64,000 bases of DNA from a virus. Shown here piece by piece: positions 15,941 through 23,278 of this stretch (positions are counted from its first letter, which is position 1; the number at the start of each line of letters is the position of its first letter). The stretch covers positions 1 to 64,000 of the IMG/VR virus record IMGVR_UViG_3300013212_000072; one strand, given 5' to 3'. The translations under genes were made by a program, and so were the position numbers. The notes under the pieces are model-generated. The model did not search any database, was not told where the DNA came from, and saw only the letters and a program-made list of their open reading frames with translations.

Positions 15941-16138
15941 ATGAAAATTCATTTTTACATACATGAAGGAGAACTTGAATACTTAGATAAAATAATTAAA
16001 GGAAAATTAGATGCAGAGCTATATCCAATTACAATATCCCCAACCTACTTTAAAGATTCATACTTAATAGATATTTCCTACTCTGATTTTGTAAGATTAA
16101 ACGATAAAAATACATTTATTTCATTAATTTCATTATGA
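15941..16138 (+). CDS. Small protein, 65 aa, related to the 19103 gene
   Basis: Starts MKIHFYIHEGELEYLDKIIK directly after the ClpP stop. Its C-terminal part (S-Y-L-I-D-I-S-Y-S-D-F-V-R-L) parallels G-W-I-E-M-T-I-S-Y-D-R-Y-L-K-L in the 72-aa product at 19103, so the two are probably members of one small phage family. It overlaps the next gene by 4 bases. Function unknown. Confidence 0.65.
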   Translation: MKIHFYIHEGELEYLDKIIKGKLDAELYPITISPTYFKDSYLIDISYSDFVRLNDKNTFISLISL

Positions 16139-16446
16139 CAAACCGAGAAAAACAAAGAGAACTTTTTGTTGAATTGATTAACTATCAACTTAAAGACCAT
16201 GGAGTAACATACGAAGATGTTAAAACCAATCCATCATGGTATATGGATTATAAAACTACTCCAGAGAAAGAAGAGGCATTTATTAAATATTCTGTGGAAA
16301 GAATACGAGAAGTGCTTAAAATATCAAAAGTTGCTGCTGAAAAAGAAGCAAGTTGGTTTATTCTACAGTGGGGATTAACTACTATTAATCCTAGAAAAAC
16401 TACAAGCAAAGTACAAAGTAATGTTAACAAAAGAACTAAGTCTTAG
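16135..16446 (+). CDS. Conserved-type phage protein, 103 aa, unknown
   Basis: Charged, helical protein beginning MTNREKQRELFVELINYQLK, with P-S-W-Y-M-D-Y, E-E-A-F-I-K-Y and a final S-W-F-I-L-Q-W-G-L before a basic tail. This pattern (NYQL..HG.T.EDV...P.WY...S.FIL..GL) is familiar from small hypothetical proteins of T4-like phages. No function known to me. ATGA overlap with the preceding gene. Confidence 0.7.
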   Translation: MTNREKQRELFVELINYQLKDHGVTYEDVKTNPSWYMDYKTTPEKEEAFIKYSVERIREVLKISKVAAEKEASWFILQWGLTTINPRKTTSKVQSNVNKRTKS

Positions 16447-16468
16447 ATTATAGTAATATAAACAAAAA

Positions 16469-16509
16469 ATACCTATATAATTTAGTATACTTGAGATAGA
16501 TATAGGTAT
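16469..16509 (+). promoter_or_regulatory. Start-codon hairpin upstream of the 16508 gene
   Basis: ATACCTATAT (16469-16478) is exactly complementary to ATATAGGTAT (16500-16509), which overlaps the first two bases of the ATG at 16508. In RNA reading through from upstream, the start codon would be paired. Confidence 0.55.
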
Positions 16510-17209
16510 GAATGTCTTTGCACCAAATTGGCTAACAGAGCCGCCTCATGACTATGAGTTAAAATATTACAAGCTACTTGCTGGAATCGATAAAATTAAA
16601 AAAATGATTTCTGCCAATAGCTTGTATTCTGCTATTTTAGAAGTAGAGACCGAACTTGAAAAACTATACAATATTAAATACGGAAAAGACGAAATTGAAA
16701 GCAAAACCAGAATAATTACTGGAATTGATGTTGATACAATGTCTTTAAAATATGAATATCCAGAAGAAATTGATGGCGTCAACTCAATGTATGATGTTTG
16801 TGACACTGCAATTGAAAAACTAGAAGACCTATACCGAATTATTAGAGATAAATGGAGACTAGTTGAATCACAGTGCACTATTACCGAGATTCCAGAGAAA
16901 AAGCACCTCAATACTAAAGGGTACATTTTTTATATCGATATAATAAATCAAAAAATTCACGTCTATTCTTATATAGAACCTTCATCTTTTAAAATAAATT
17001 GGAGTGAGTTTAATTTAAAGAAAGTTGAAGAGCTAGAAAATTCAACCAAAGAGATTTCTGAGTTTATTAAAAAAATAGAATTAGAAAGTACTTCTTACAG
17101 ATTTTTTAGGTTTGATACAAAATTTAAAACTGCGCTACCTCCATATAATGATTGTATGTTACCAATAATGAAGAGCATGTTGTTTAACCGAATCAAACAC
17201 GGCATCTAA
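16508..17209 (+). CDS. Unknown protein, 233 aa
   Basis: Starts MNVFAPNWLTEPPHDYELKY. The N-terminal half is helical and charged, with a likely coiled coil (about 30-60 and 90-115); the C-terminal half is mixed. There are no catalytic motifs and no membrane segment. The N-terminal E-P-P-H-D/Y phrase also occurs in the 19103 product (A-E-P-P-H-Y), which may be coincidence. It stands between the ClpP cluster and a glycosyltransferase and has its own promoter-like region with a start-codon hairpin. Confidence 0.65.
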   Translation: MNVFAPNWLTEPPHDYELKYYKLLAGIDKIKKMISANSLYSAILEVETELEKLYNIKYGKDEIESKTRIITGIDVDTMSLKYEYPEEIDGVNSMYDVCDTAIEKLEDLYRIIRDKWRLVESQCTITEIPEKKHLNTKGYIFYIDIINQKIHVYSYIEPSSFKINWSEFNLKKVEELENSTKEISEFIKKIELESTSYRFFRFDTKFKTALPPYNDCMLPIMKSMLFNRIKHGI

Positions 17210-17259
17210 ATAAATACTAAAAATATATAAACTAATTTTATTTTTATAATATAATTAGT

Positions 17260-19110
17260 ATGAAAATTAATATAATAACTCGAGCTACTCGTCTGCAAAA
17301 TTTAAAGACTGTTAAAGAATCTGTTTTTAATAATATTCCAAGCGGATGTGAAATTAATTGGCACTTAGTATTTGACACTAAAAATCTTAAAGATATTGAT
17401 GCAGAATTACTATGTGATTTAAAAGATGATTCAACAACATATCATTTTGAAAAGGGAGACTCCATAGGAATGTTATATCCTCAATGTTCTGATATAATTT
17501 CAAAATTTGGAGAAGGTTGGGTTTATTTTTTAGATGATGACAATATTATTCATGAAGGTTTCTATGAATATGTTTTACAATCTTCATTAGAGAATCCAGA
17601 CAAAAAAGTTCATGTGGTTTCGCAGAATGTCGCAGGAAAGGATTTTACCAACTTAACATATAGAAAGGCAGCTCCTAAATATACAAAAGTACAGTGTATA
17701 GATTTAGCACAATATATCGTTAATACCGAAGTTTACAATAAATACGGATATAAATATTTACCTGACTATCGAGCAGATGGAATCCTTATAGGAACTATCC
17801 ACGCAGAACATCCTGAGTGGTTTACATTTACTGAATTAACATTATCACACTACAACTATCTCCAGAAAAACGCAAAAGCAAAACTTCCTAAAGTATTATA
17901 TATTGGTGATGATGAACCTGAATTAAAATCACTTAAAATACTAGATTACGAGGATGATAGTCTAGAGATTAAATACTTAAAGAATGATAATGATATTGCA
18001 ATATCATTAGCTTCATTTAAACCAGATGTTATTATAACCAGAGGGAAATCTTGGGAAGATTTCCCGGAAATGGCAAGCATGTCACTTCAATTTAGACGAA
18101 AATGGTTAAATCTTGACAAAGAAATTTCTATTGGAGATGTTGGACAAACTGCGTATCAATGTTCAATGGAAAGTATGTTGAACCCAGATGGATTAGAAGA
18201 TAGTTCAATGATTTCATACTTTACCCCAATATACAATACTGGTGAAAAACTATTCAATACGTATCAATCCTTACTAGACCAAACATACGGTAATTGGGAA
18301 TGGGTATTAGTAAATGATTCTTCCGATGGTGGAAAAACATTAAAAATAGCAGAATCTATTGCAGCAAAAGACCCAAGAGTACGTCTTTATGATTTTAGAG
18401 AAAAAAGCGGTGGAAATATTGGTGAGGTTAAATGGAGATGCTGTGTAATGGCTAAAGGTTTTATTTTAGCTGAATTAGACCATGATGATTTATTAGTTCC
18501 ATGGTGTACTGAAGATCTTTATAAAGCAGCTAAAAAACACCCAGAAGCCGGATTCTTTTTTAATGATACCGTTGAAGTTGATGAGAACTGGAATTCTTTA
18601 ACCTATCCAGAAGGATTTGCGCTCGGATACGGATCATATAGAAAAGAAGAGTATGCTGGACAGATAATGAATGTTTCTAATCAACAGAATATTAATCCAA
18701 AAACAATTAGACATATAGTTGGCGTACCAAATCATGTAAGAGCATGGAGACGATCTACATATTTTGAAGTCGGAGGACATAATAGAAGTCTTGTAATAGC
18801 CGACGATTATGAGTTGGTTGTGAGAACGTTCTTAAAAGCAATAACTTGTAAAATACCAAAATTAGGATACGTTCAATTCTTATACAATAATGCGAATGGA
18901 CAAAACACGCACAATTTATCTAGAGCAGATATCCAAAGGCGTGTAAGAACAATAAGTTATTATTATAACGAACAGATTAAAAATAGATTTGAAGAATTAG
19001 GATTAAAAGATTGGGCGCATGAAGAATGTCCATGGGCTCCTTTAAATACTGTCTCAAGATTTGGTCAAGAAGAGATGGCAGCAAATATAATATACAACGA
19101 AAATGAATAA
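17260..19110 (+). CDS. Two-domain GT-A glycosyltransferase
   Basis: 616 residues. The C-terminal half is a family-2 type GT-A domain: I-S-Y-F-T-P-I-Y-N-T-G near 318, L-L-D-Q-T-Y-G-N-W-E-W-V-L-V-N-D-S-S-D, and the metal-binding A-E-L-D-H-D-D. The N-terminal ~230 residues look like a second GT-A-type domain (M-K-I-N-I-I-T-R-A-T-R, V-Y-F-L-D-D-D-N with a D-D-D motif). Sugar donor and acceptor cannot be read off. Glycosylation of phage DNA bases, virion proteins or host surface are all possible; the nearby dCMP-hydroxymethylase-like gene makes the first worth testing. It overlaps the next gene by 8 bases. ATACTAA (17214-17220) can pair with TTAGTAT across the ATG. Confidence 0.85.
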   Translation: MKINIITRATRLQNLKTVKESVFNNIPSGCEINWHLVFDTKNLKDIDAELLCDLKDDSTTYHFEKGDSIGMLYPQCSDIISKFGEGWVYFLDDDNIIHEGFYEYVLQSSLENPDKKVHVVSQNVAGKDFTNLTYRKAAPKYTKVQCIDLAQYIVNTEVYNKYGYKYLPDYRADGILIGTIHAEHPEWFTFTELTLSHYNYLQKNAKAKLPKVLYIGDDEPELKSLKILDYEDDSLEIKYLKNDNDIAISLASFKPDVIITRGKSWEDFPEMASMSLQFRRKWLNLDKEISIGDVGQTAYQCSMESMLNPDGLEDSSMISYFTPIYNTGEKLFNTYQSLLDQTYGNWEWVLVNDSSDGGKTLKIAESIAAKDPRVRLYDFREKSGGNIGEVKWRCCVMAKGFILAELDHDDLLVPWCTEDLYKAAKKHPEAGFFFNDTVEVDENWNSLTYPEGFALGYGSYRKEEYAGQIMNVSNQQNINPKTIRHIVGVPNHVRAWRRSTYFEVGGHNRSLVIADDYELVVRTFLKAITCKIPKLGYVQFLYNNANGQNTHNLSRADIQRRVRTISYYYNEQIKNRFEELGLKDWAHEECPWAPLNTVSRFGQEEMAANIIYNENE

Positions 19111-19321
19111 TACTTACGTAAAAATATGGGTTCATAATAGAGAATCTGACTTAATGATGGATTTCTTATTAGATAGAGTTGCTGAGCCTCCTCACTATAT
19201 AATTGACTATAAAGAAGTACCCAAATCCATTACAGGTGGATGGATCGAAATGACAATATCTTATGATAGGTACCTTAAACTTCGGCAGTCTCATGACCAT
19301 GTAGATACTACGCATCTTTAA
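19103..19321 (+). CDS. Small protein, 72 aa, related to the 15941 gene
   Basis: Starts MNNTYVKIWVHNRESDLMMD, then F-L-L-D-R-V-A-E-P-P-H-Y-I-I-D-Y-K and G-G-W-I-E-M-T-I-S-Y-D-R-Y-L-K-L. It shares its C-terminal pattern with the product at 15941. Small soluble alpha/beta protein of unknown function, translationally coupled to the glycosyltransferase by an 8-base overlap. Confidence 0.65.
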   Translation: MNNTYVKIWVHNRESDLMMDFLLDRVAEPPHYIIDYKEVPKSITGGWIEMTISYDRYLKLRQSHDHVDTTHL

Positions 19322-19352
19322 ACTTTTTTATTTTCTTGTGTATAATTAGTAT

Positions 19353-19601
19353 ATGGCAAAAAATATAAAAGAACCCAAAGTATATGTGGTTAAACCAAAG
19401 GTTGGAGAAAACTATTATTTTAAATTTGCGGGGAGTATTATGCATGGTGAATTAGTTTCCTTAAACGAAGCACTAACTAAATTGCATGGAATTCCACACT
19501 ATTGGATGAATGAAAAGTCAGACAGAAGTGTAAAAAAATGCGTATACCCAATATCGATTTATAAGATTTTTAAAGATTTAAACGACTCAAGATATGTATA
19601 A
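19353..19601 (+). CDS. Small SH3-like phage protein, 82 aa
   Basis: Begins MAKNIKEPKVYVVKPKVGEN, followed by Y-Y-F-K-F-A-G-S-I-M-H-G-E-L-V-S-L-N-E, a strand-rich segment reminiscent of small SH3-like barrels seen in T4-like phage hypothetical proteins. A basic, Cys-containing segment follows (K-K-C-V-Y-P-I-S-I). Overlaps the exonuclease gene by 8 bases. No function known to me. Confidence 0.6.
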   Translation: MAKNIKEPKVYVVKPKVGENYYFKFAGSIMHGELVSLNEALTKLHGIPHYWMNEKSDRSVKKCVYPISIYKIFKDLNDSRYV

Positions 19602-20325
19602 CACTAGCGAATTAAAGTCAATGTTATTTATTGACATTGAAACCTCTTCAGAATACCCAAATTACGAAGAATTTTGTATTAAAAGGCCAGGCGCCATAAA
19701 GCATTGGGCTAAAAAAGCAGAACAGCACAGAAATACTGAATCGCATTTAGTAAAACTTACCGATGCAGAAATGTATACTCACATGTCGGCACTTAGTCCA
19801 GAATTTAGTAAGGTTATTGTAATTTCTATGGGACAAATTAAATTCCAAGATGGTATTACAACCTCAAAAATTCGTTCTTTCTATAAGGGTAGTGAAACGG
19901 AAATTCTTAAAGAGTTTATGGGTACTGCTCAAGCTGTTTTTAATCAAAGTCCTTCAGTTCAATTTACTGGACATAATATTAAAAACTTTGATTTTCCATA
20001 TCTAATAAAAAGATCCATTGTAAATGGAGTAGCTATACCTCATCAATTTCATTTACAAAAGAAAAAACCTTGGGAAAACTGTCTTGTAGATACTTATGAA
20101 ATTTGGAAATTTGCAGGTTGGAATAGCGCATCATTAGATTTAATTTGTGACACTCTTAATATTCCATCTCCTAAAACTATAATGGAGGCAAGTAGTACTA
20201 CTGAAGAATATTGGAATGGTAATATTGAAAAAATAAAAACGTACTGCGAAGGAGATGTTAAAGCAACAATGAATGTGATGCTTAAAATATCAGGGATGGA
20301 TATGGTTGATGAGGTACCATTTTAA
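19594..20325 (+). CDS. DEDDy 3'-5' exonuclease (PolB-exo2-like)
   Basis: 243 residues with the RNase H-fold exonuclease motifs. Exo I is F-I-D-I-E-T (Asp14, Glu16), Exo II is G-H-N-I-K-N-F-D-F-P-Y-L (about 130-141), and Exo III is Y-C-E-G-D-V-K-A-T, with Tyr four residues before the Asp, the DEDDy arrangement. The overall layout, including W-N-S-A-S-L-D-L-I-C-D before a helix, matches the predicted PolB-related exonuclease family (DNA_pol_B_exo2). No polymerase domain is attached. It probably trims DNA or RNA 3' ends in replication, repair or nucleotide recycling. Confidence 0.85.
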   Translation: MYNTSELKSMLFIDIETSSEYPNYEEFCIKRPGAIKHWAKKAEQHRNTESHLVKLTDAEMYTHMSALSPEFSKVIVISMGQIKFQDGITTSKIRSFYKGSETEILKEFMGTAQAVFNQSPSVQFTGHNIKNFDFPYLIKRSIVNGVAIPHQFHLQKKKPWENCLVDTYEIWKFAGWNSASLDLICDTLNIPSPKTIMEASSTTEEYWNGNIEKIKTYCEGDVKATMNVMLKISGMDMVDEVPF

Positions 20326-20373
20326 ATTGTTAATAACTTTTTGATAAAAAGTTTTACCGTGTCAAGAATTTGT

Positions 20374-20400
20374 ATTATATTTACATATCAAATTAAAACC
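20374..20400 (+). promoter_or_regulatory. Early-type promoter for the 20409 gene
   Basis: Core ATTATATTTACATATCAAA with TTAAAACC following; GTTAATAACTTT at 20329-20340, directly after the exonuclease stop. The start codon lies 8 bases downstream. Confidence 0.8.
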
Positions 20401-20408
20401 TTATAATC

Positions 20409-20702
20409 ATGGACGAAGACTTTAACAATTTATTTGAAGAACAAGAAAACGAAATCGACACTATTAAAAAAGAAGCCGAAATGAATAACGTAATGTATGA
20501 TTTGAAAATCAAACTTGCAAATGAAAATTATGAATCAATAATTTCTAAAGGGGTTGATTTTAAATTAATGGAAAAACAAGAAATCGATATTAGACCCATT
20601 GTTAAAATACTGGGAGATATGTTAGAACTTTTTGAAGAACGCGAAGAGTACGAAAAATGCGCAAAAATAAATAAGATACTTAAGAAAGCAAAGGTCCTAT
20701 AG
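20409..20702 (+). CDS. Small acidic protein with UVR-like C-terminal tail (2 of 4)
   Basis: 97 residues, strongly acidic at the N-terminus (MDEDFNNLFEEQENEIDTIK). The tail L-F-E-E-R-E-E-Y-E-K-C-A-K-I-N-K-I-L-K-K matches the UVR-like pattern of the genes at 14949, 21784 and 22133. It has its own early-type promoter, and a terminator overlaps its stop codon, so it is a one-gene unit. Predicted to be almost all helix. Function unknown. Confidence 0.75.
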   Translation: MDEDFNNLFEEQENEIDTIKKEAEMNNVMYDLKIKLANENYESIISKGVDFKLMEKQEIDIRPIVKILGDMLELFEEREEYEKCAKINKILKKAKVL

Positions 20703-20716
20703 GACCTTTTTTTTTT
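20690..20716 (+). terminator. Terminator overlapping the end of the 20409 gene
   Basis: The perfect palindrome AAAGGTCCTATAGGACCTTT (20690-20709) runs into ten consecutive T residues. The stop codon TAG lies within the loop and stem. Confidence 0.95.
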
Positions 20717-20747
20717 AATATATAATGTACTAATAAAGTATATCGAT

Positions 20748-20957
20748 ATGAACGAAGAATTATTAAAAAAGATTGCAGATAGTCTGGAAAGAATTGCAAT
20801 TTGCATGGAAAACAAACAGCTAAGAGAAATTGCGACTTATAGAAAAGGTCAAGCTTCATTAATTGCCGAGAAAAAAGAAGCTAGCAAGAATCAGGTAAAA
20901 TCTGCTCCGATTCCTATAGTAAAGCAGACGGTTAGAGTTAGAAATTCTAAAAAATAA
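20748..20957 (+). CDS. Small basic protein, 69 aa
   Basis: Starts MNEELLKKIADSLERIAICM; an N-terminal amphipathic helix is followed by a Lys/Arg-rich, probably disordered tail (V-K-Q-T-V-R-V-R-N-S-K-K). It could bind nucleic acid. Six bases before the DnaJ gene, so probably co-transcribed with it. No family recognised. Confidence 0.65.
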   Translation: MNEELLKKIADSLERIAICMENKQLREIATYRKGQASLIAEKKEASKNQVKSAPIPIVKQTVRVRNSKK

Positions 20958-20963
20958 ACTCTA

Positions 20964-21791
20964 ATGAATTATTACGAAACTCTTAATGTTTCAAAGAATG
21001 CTACTCCTGAAGAGATTAAAAAATCTTATAGGAAACTTGTAAAAGAGCATCACCCTGACAAAACAGGGGGAGACGACACACAATTCAAAAAAATATCTGA
21101 AGCATACGAAACTCTTTCTGACTCTGTCAAAAAAGAGCAGTATGATAATCCATCTAGAGGACATAATCCTTTTAACAATTTCCATGGATATCAAGATACA
21201 TCAAATCCATTTGCGCACGCCTTTCGAGGATTTGGTGGAGATTTTGCTGATATGTTTAATCAATCGTTTGGCGGAGAAGCAAGAGGATCTGACGTTAGAG
21301 TTATGCTCAACATAACTCTTGAAGAATCTTATGATGGTTCGAGAAAATATATTGATGTTGGTACTGGTGGATTTAATATCAATATACCTCGAGGAATTTT
21401 GAATGGAACAAAACTTAAAATTCCAGGTAAAGGAGCTAACCATCCTGTAAATTCATCTGCACCTCCAGGCGATATTATTCTAATTGTCAATGTTTTACCA
21501 GACCCTGAACTTATTGTTAACGGTAGTGATATTTATGTTGATTTAAACTTAAGTTGGATTGACATCTTGCTTGGAGGAGAATTTGAAATTCGTACCAAAC
21601 TAAAGTCTATTAAAATAAAAGTTCCTCAAGGTTCTCATGAGTCACAATTGCTGCGAGTAGTTGGGCAAGGAATGCCAATATATAATTCAGAAGGATTCGG
21701 AAATCTTATGGTAAAATTAAGAACTCTTCCTATAACTTTAACCGAACCCGAAATAGAATTACTTAAAAAGATAAAAAATCAAAATGAGTAG
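20964..21791 (+). CDS. DnaJ-family co-chaperone (CbpA-like, no zinc finger)
   Basis: 275 residues. The J-domain occupies 1-65 with HPD at 30-32. A Gly/Phe/Asn-rich linker follows (about 66-105: N-P-F-N-N-F-H-G, F-R-G-F-G-G). Two beta-sandwich substrate-binding domains come next (L-N-I-T-L-E-E-S-Y-D-G onward; I-P-R-G-I-L-N-G-T near 138; V-P-Q-G-S near 220). There is no CxxCxGxG zinc repeat, as in CbpA. It should stimulate host DnaK and direct it to phage clients. With ClpP and the Clp unfoldase it makes a phage proteostasis set. Overlaps the next gene by 8 bases. Confidence 0.92.
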   Translation: MNYYETLNVSKNATPEEIKKSYRKLVKEHHPDKTGGDDTQFKKISEAYETLSDSVKKEQYDNPSRGHNPFNNFHGYQDTSNPFAHAFRGFGGDFADMFNQSFGGEARGSDVRVMLNITLEESYDGSRKYIDVGTGGFNINIPRGILNGTKLKIPGKGANHPVNSSAPPGDIILIVNVLPDPELIVNGSDIYVDLNLSWIDILLGGEFEIRTKLKSIKIKVPQGSHESQLLRVVGQGMPIYNSEGFGNLMVKLRTLPITLTEPEIELLKKIKNQNE

Positions 21792-22038
21792 CATTGAAGA
21801 AAGCCCGGAAGAATCAAGAAAATTTATAAAAAAACTACACGAAGCATCCAAAGAAGATATGATGGATGTTATGTACTCTTCTATTGTCAATGGTAAAATG
21901 GGAGCATTAAAGCACGATGGAACCATTGAAGAAAAAATAGAAGGAGTAAAAACGGTTCTTAATTTCTTTAAAGATAAAGAAGATTATGAAAAATGTAAAG
22001 AACTCAAAAAAATAATCGAAAAGTTGTCAATAATATAA
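21784..22038 (+). CDS. Small protein with UVR-like C-terminal tail (3 of 4)
   Basis: 84 residues. Starts MSSIEESPEESRKFIKKLHE and ends F-F-K-D-K-E-D-Y-E-K-C-K-E-L-K-K-I-I-E-K-L, the same tail pattern as the genes at 14949, 20409 and 22133. It overlaps the DnaJ gene by 8 bases, so it is likely translated with it. Entirely helical by composition. Confidence 0.75.
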   Translation: MSSIEESPEESRKFIKKLHEASKEDMMDVMYSSIVNGKMGALKHDGTIEEKIEGVKTVLNFFKDKEDYEKCKELKKIIEKLSII

Positions 22039-22098
22039 TATAGTAACCTTTTTAGCCCGGTTATATTAAAAGTGCTTAGCTAAAAATATATATTATAT

Positions 22099-22112
22099 GT
22101 GGCTATAGCCAC
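22099..22112. other. Palindromic hairpin between two UVR-tail genes
   Basis: GTGGCTATAGCCAC is a perfect 14-base palindrome in the 94-base gap before the 22133 gene, without a T-run. It could be an operator or a processing site. Confidence 0.35.
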
Positions 22113-22132
22113 TTTAAAAACATTAAGGCAAG

Positions 22133-22390
22133 ATGGGAGATATTACAGGGGAGGAAAGAGATTCTCTGATGAGGTCCAGCTACTATATACTTACTAGAAA
22201 TTTTACTAAAACCATTAATAGATTTGTTGTTTATAATGATGGTAATCACACAATCGATATTCCACATGGAATCGGACAGCGAAGCAAATTCGTAGATGTC
22301 CTAATAGAATATTTCGTTGAGTTAGAGGAATATGAAAAATGCGATTCGCTCAAGAAATTAAAAGAACTAGTCATAATGACTGGTGATTAA
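22133..22390 (+). CDS. Small protein with UVR-like C-terminal tail (4 of 4)
   Basis: 85 residues. Starts MGDITGEERDSLMRSSYYIL; the tail Y-F-V-E-L-E-E-Y-E-K-C-D-S-L-K-K-L-K-E-L fits the shared UVR-like pattern. Second in a row after the DnaJ gene and just before phoH. The N-terminal body differs from the other three, so only the tail is conserved. Confidence 0.7.
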   Translation: MGDITGEERDSLMRSSYYILTRNFTKTINRFVVYNDGNHTIDIPHGIGQRSKFVDVLIEYFVELEEYEKCDSLKKLKELVIMTGD

Positions 22391-22394
22391 ATAT

Positions 22395-22408
22395 ATACAA
22401 ATTTGTAT
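22395..22408 (+). promoter_or_regulatory. Palindrome across the phoH start codon
   Basis: ATACAAATTTGTAT is a perfect palindrome whose last two bases are the first two of the ATG at 22407. It may modulate translation, in line with other start-codon hairpins in this window. Confidence 0.4.
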
Positions 22409-23156
22409 GCAAAAAAGAACAGTGGAAAGTAAATCAAAAACAACTAAAGCAAAACCCACAACTACTAAAAATCCAATTGGACGTCCTAAAAAAACAGTAG
22501 TAAAAGAATTAGATTTAGTAGGAGTACAATTAAAGCCGTCTCAATATGATTATTTTGAAAAAATTAAAAAAAATGAAATAACATTCTGTTCTGGTCCTGC
22601 TGGAACTTCAAAAACATTTACGGCATGTTATACTTCCCTATGGTTGCTAGCAACAAAAGGAGTTTCAAAAATTATTTTATGTAAACCAATTCAAGAATCC
22701 GGAGAAAAACTTGGATTCCTACCTGGAGATATTGCAGACAAGGTTGACCCTTACATGCAATCATATATTTCAAATTTTAAAAAAATAGTAGGTGATGAAT
22801 TAACCGAAGGTTTAATTGCTTCAGGTGCTATTGAATTTAAGCCACTTGCATTTATGAGGGGTGATACATTTGATGATGCGTTTATGATTCTAGATGAAGC
22901 GCAAAATGCTCCATGGAATGCTCTTATACTATTTATTACTAGAATGGGTAAAAATTCTAAAGTACTAGTATCTGGAGATATAAGTCAGTATGATATTGCA
23001 AAAGATAAGGTAACATTTCATAAATTCATAGAAATGTATAAACCAGTACATGGTGTTGGAGTTCATGAGTTTGGGATTAAAGACATTGTGCGTGCAAAAA
23101 TATTACAAGAAATTGTAAGCATTTATGATAAATGGAAATCCGATAATAATCTTTAA
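22407..23156 (+). CDS. phoH: PhoH-family ATPase with replaced C-terminal end
   Basis: 249 residues from ATG 22407; a GTG at 22383 would add eight residues but overlaps the upstream gene. After a basic, Thr/Lys-rich N-terminus come Walker A G-P-A-G-T-S-K-T, I-I-L-C-K-P-I-Q-E-S-G-E-K-L-G-F-L-P-G, Walker B A-F-M-I-L-D-E-A-Q-N and V-S-G-D-I-S-Q-Y-D-I. PhoH proteins are RecA-like ATPases/RNA helicases common in phages. The last ~50 residues, after Q-Y-D-I, end in K-D-I-V-R-A-K-I-L-Q. A second version of exactly this end lies 0.9 kb downstream behind a homing endonuclease, so the tail here is probably a substitute brought by the invader. Confidence 0.9.
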   Translation: MQKRTVESKSKTTKAKPTTTKNPIGRPKKTVVKELDLVGVQLKPSQYDYFEKIKKNEITFCSGPAGTSKTFTACYTSLWLLATKGVSKIILCKPIQESGEKLGFLPGDIADKVDPYMQSYISNFKKIVGDELTEGLIASGAIEFKPLAFMRGDTFDDAFMILDEAQNAPWNALILFITRMGKNSKVLVSGDISQYDIAKDKVTFHKFIEMYKPVHGVGVHEFGIKDIVRAKILQEIVSIYDKWKSDNNL

Positions 23157-23165
23157 TACATAAAT

Positions 23166-23229
23166 AAAGTTGCGTATGAGATGTTGATTTTGTAGTTATT
23201 TTCATGAAATTTTCATATGCAACTTTTTT
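23166..23229 (+). terminator. phoH terminator whose loop is complementary to the endonuclease leader
   Basis: AAAGTTGCGTATGA (23166-23179) pairs with TCATATGCAACTTT (23213-23226, one G-U), followed by T residues. The 33-base loop contains 23180-23198, which is complementary to 23254-23278, the bases immediately before the ATG of the GIY-YIG gene (19 pairs with one 6-base bulge). Confidence 0.75.
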
Positions 23230-23240
23230 ATAATTTTTTG

Positions 23241-23258
23241 GTGATATATAATCTAACT
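23241..23258 (+). promoter_or_regulatory. Late-type promoter of the first GIY-YIG gene
   Basis: GTGATATATAATCTAACT; the GATATATAAT[A/C]TAA form recurs before the endonuclease at 25048 and the giant structural gene at 57758, with near matches before 28232, 29398, 32943 and the right-edge gene. It lies between two complementary arms. Confidence 0.55.
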
Positions 23259-23278
23259 ACAAATATATTATCAACATC

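Noticed and set aside
22383-22409. GTG at 22383 as phoH start
   Set aside because: It overlaps the preceding gene and adds only eight residues; ATG 22407 is better placed. Not decisive without homologues.
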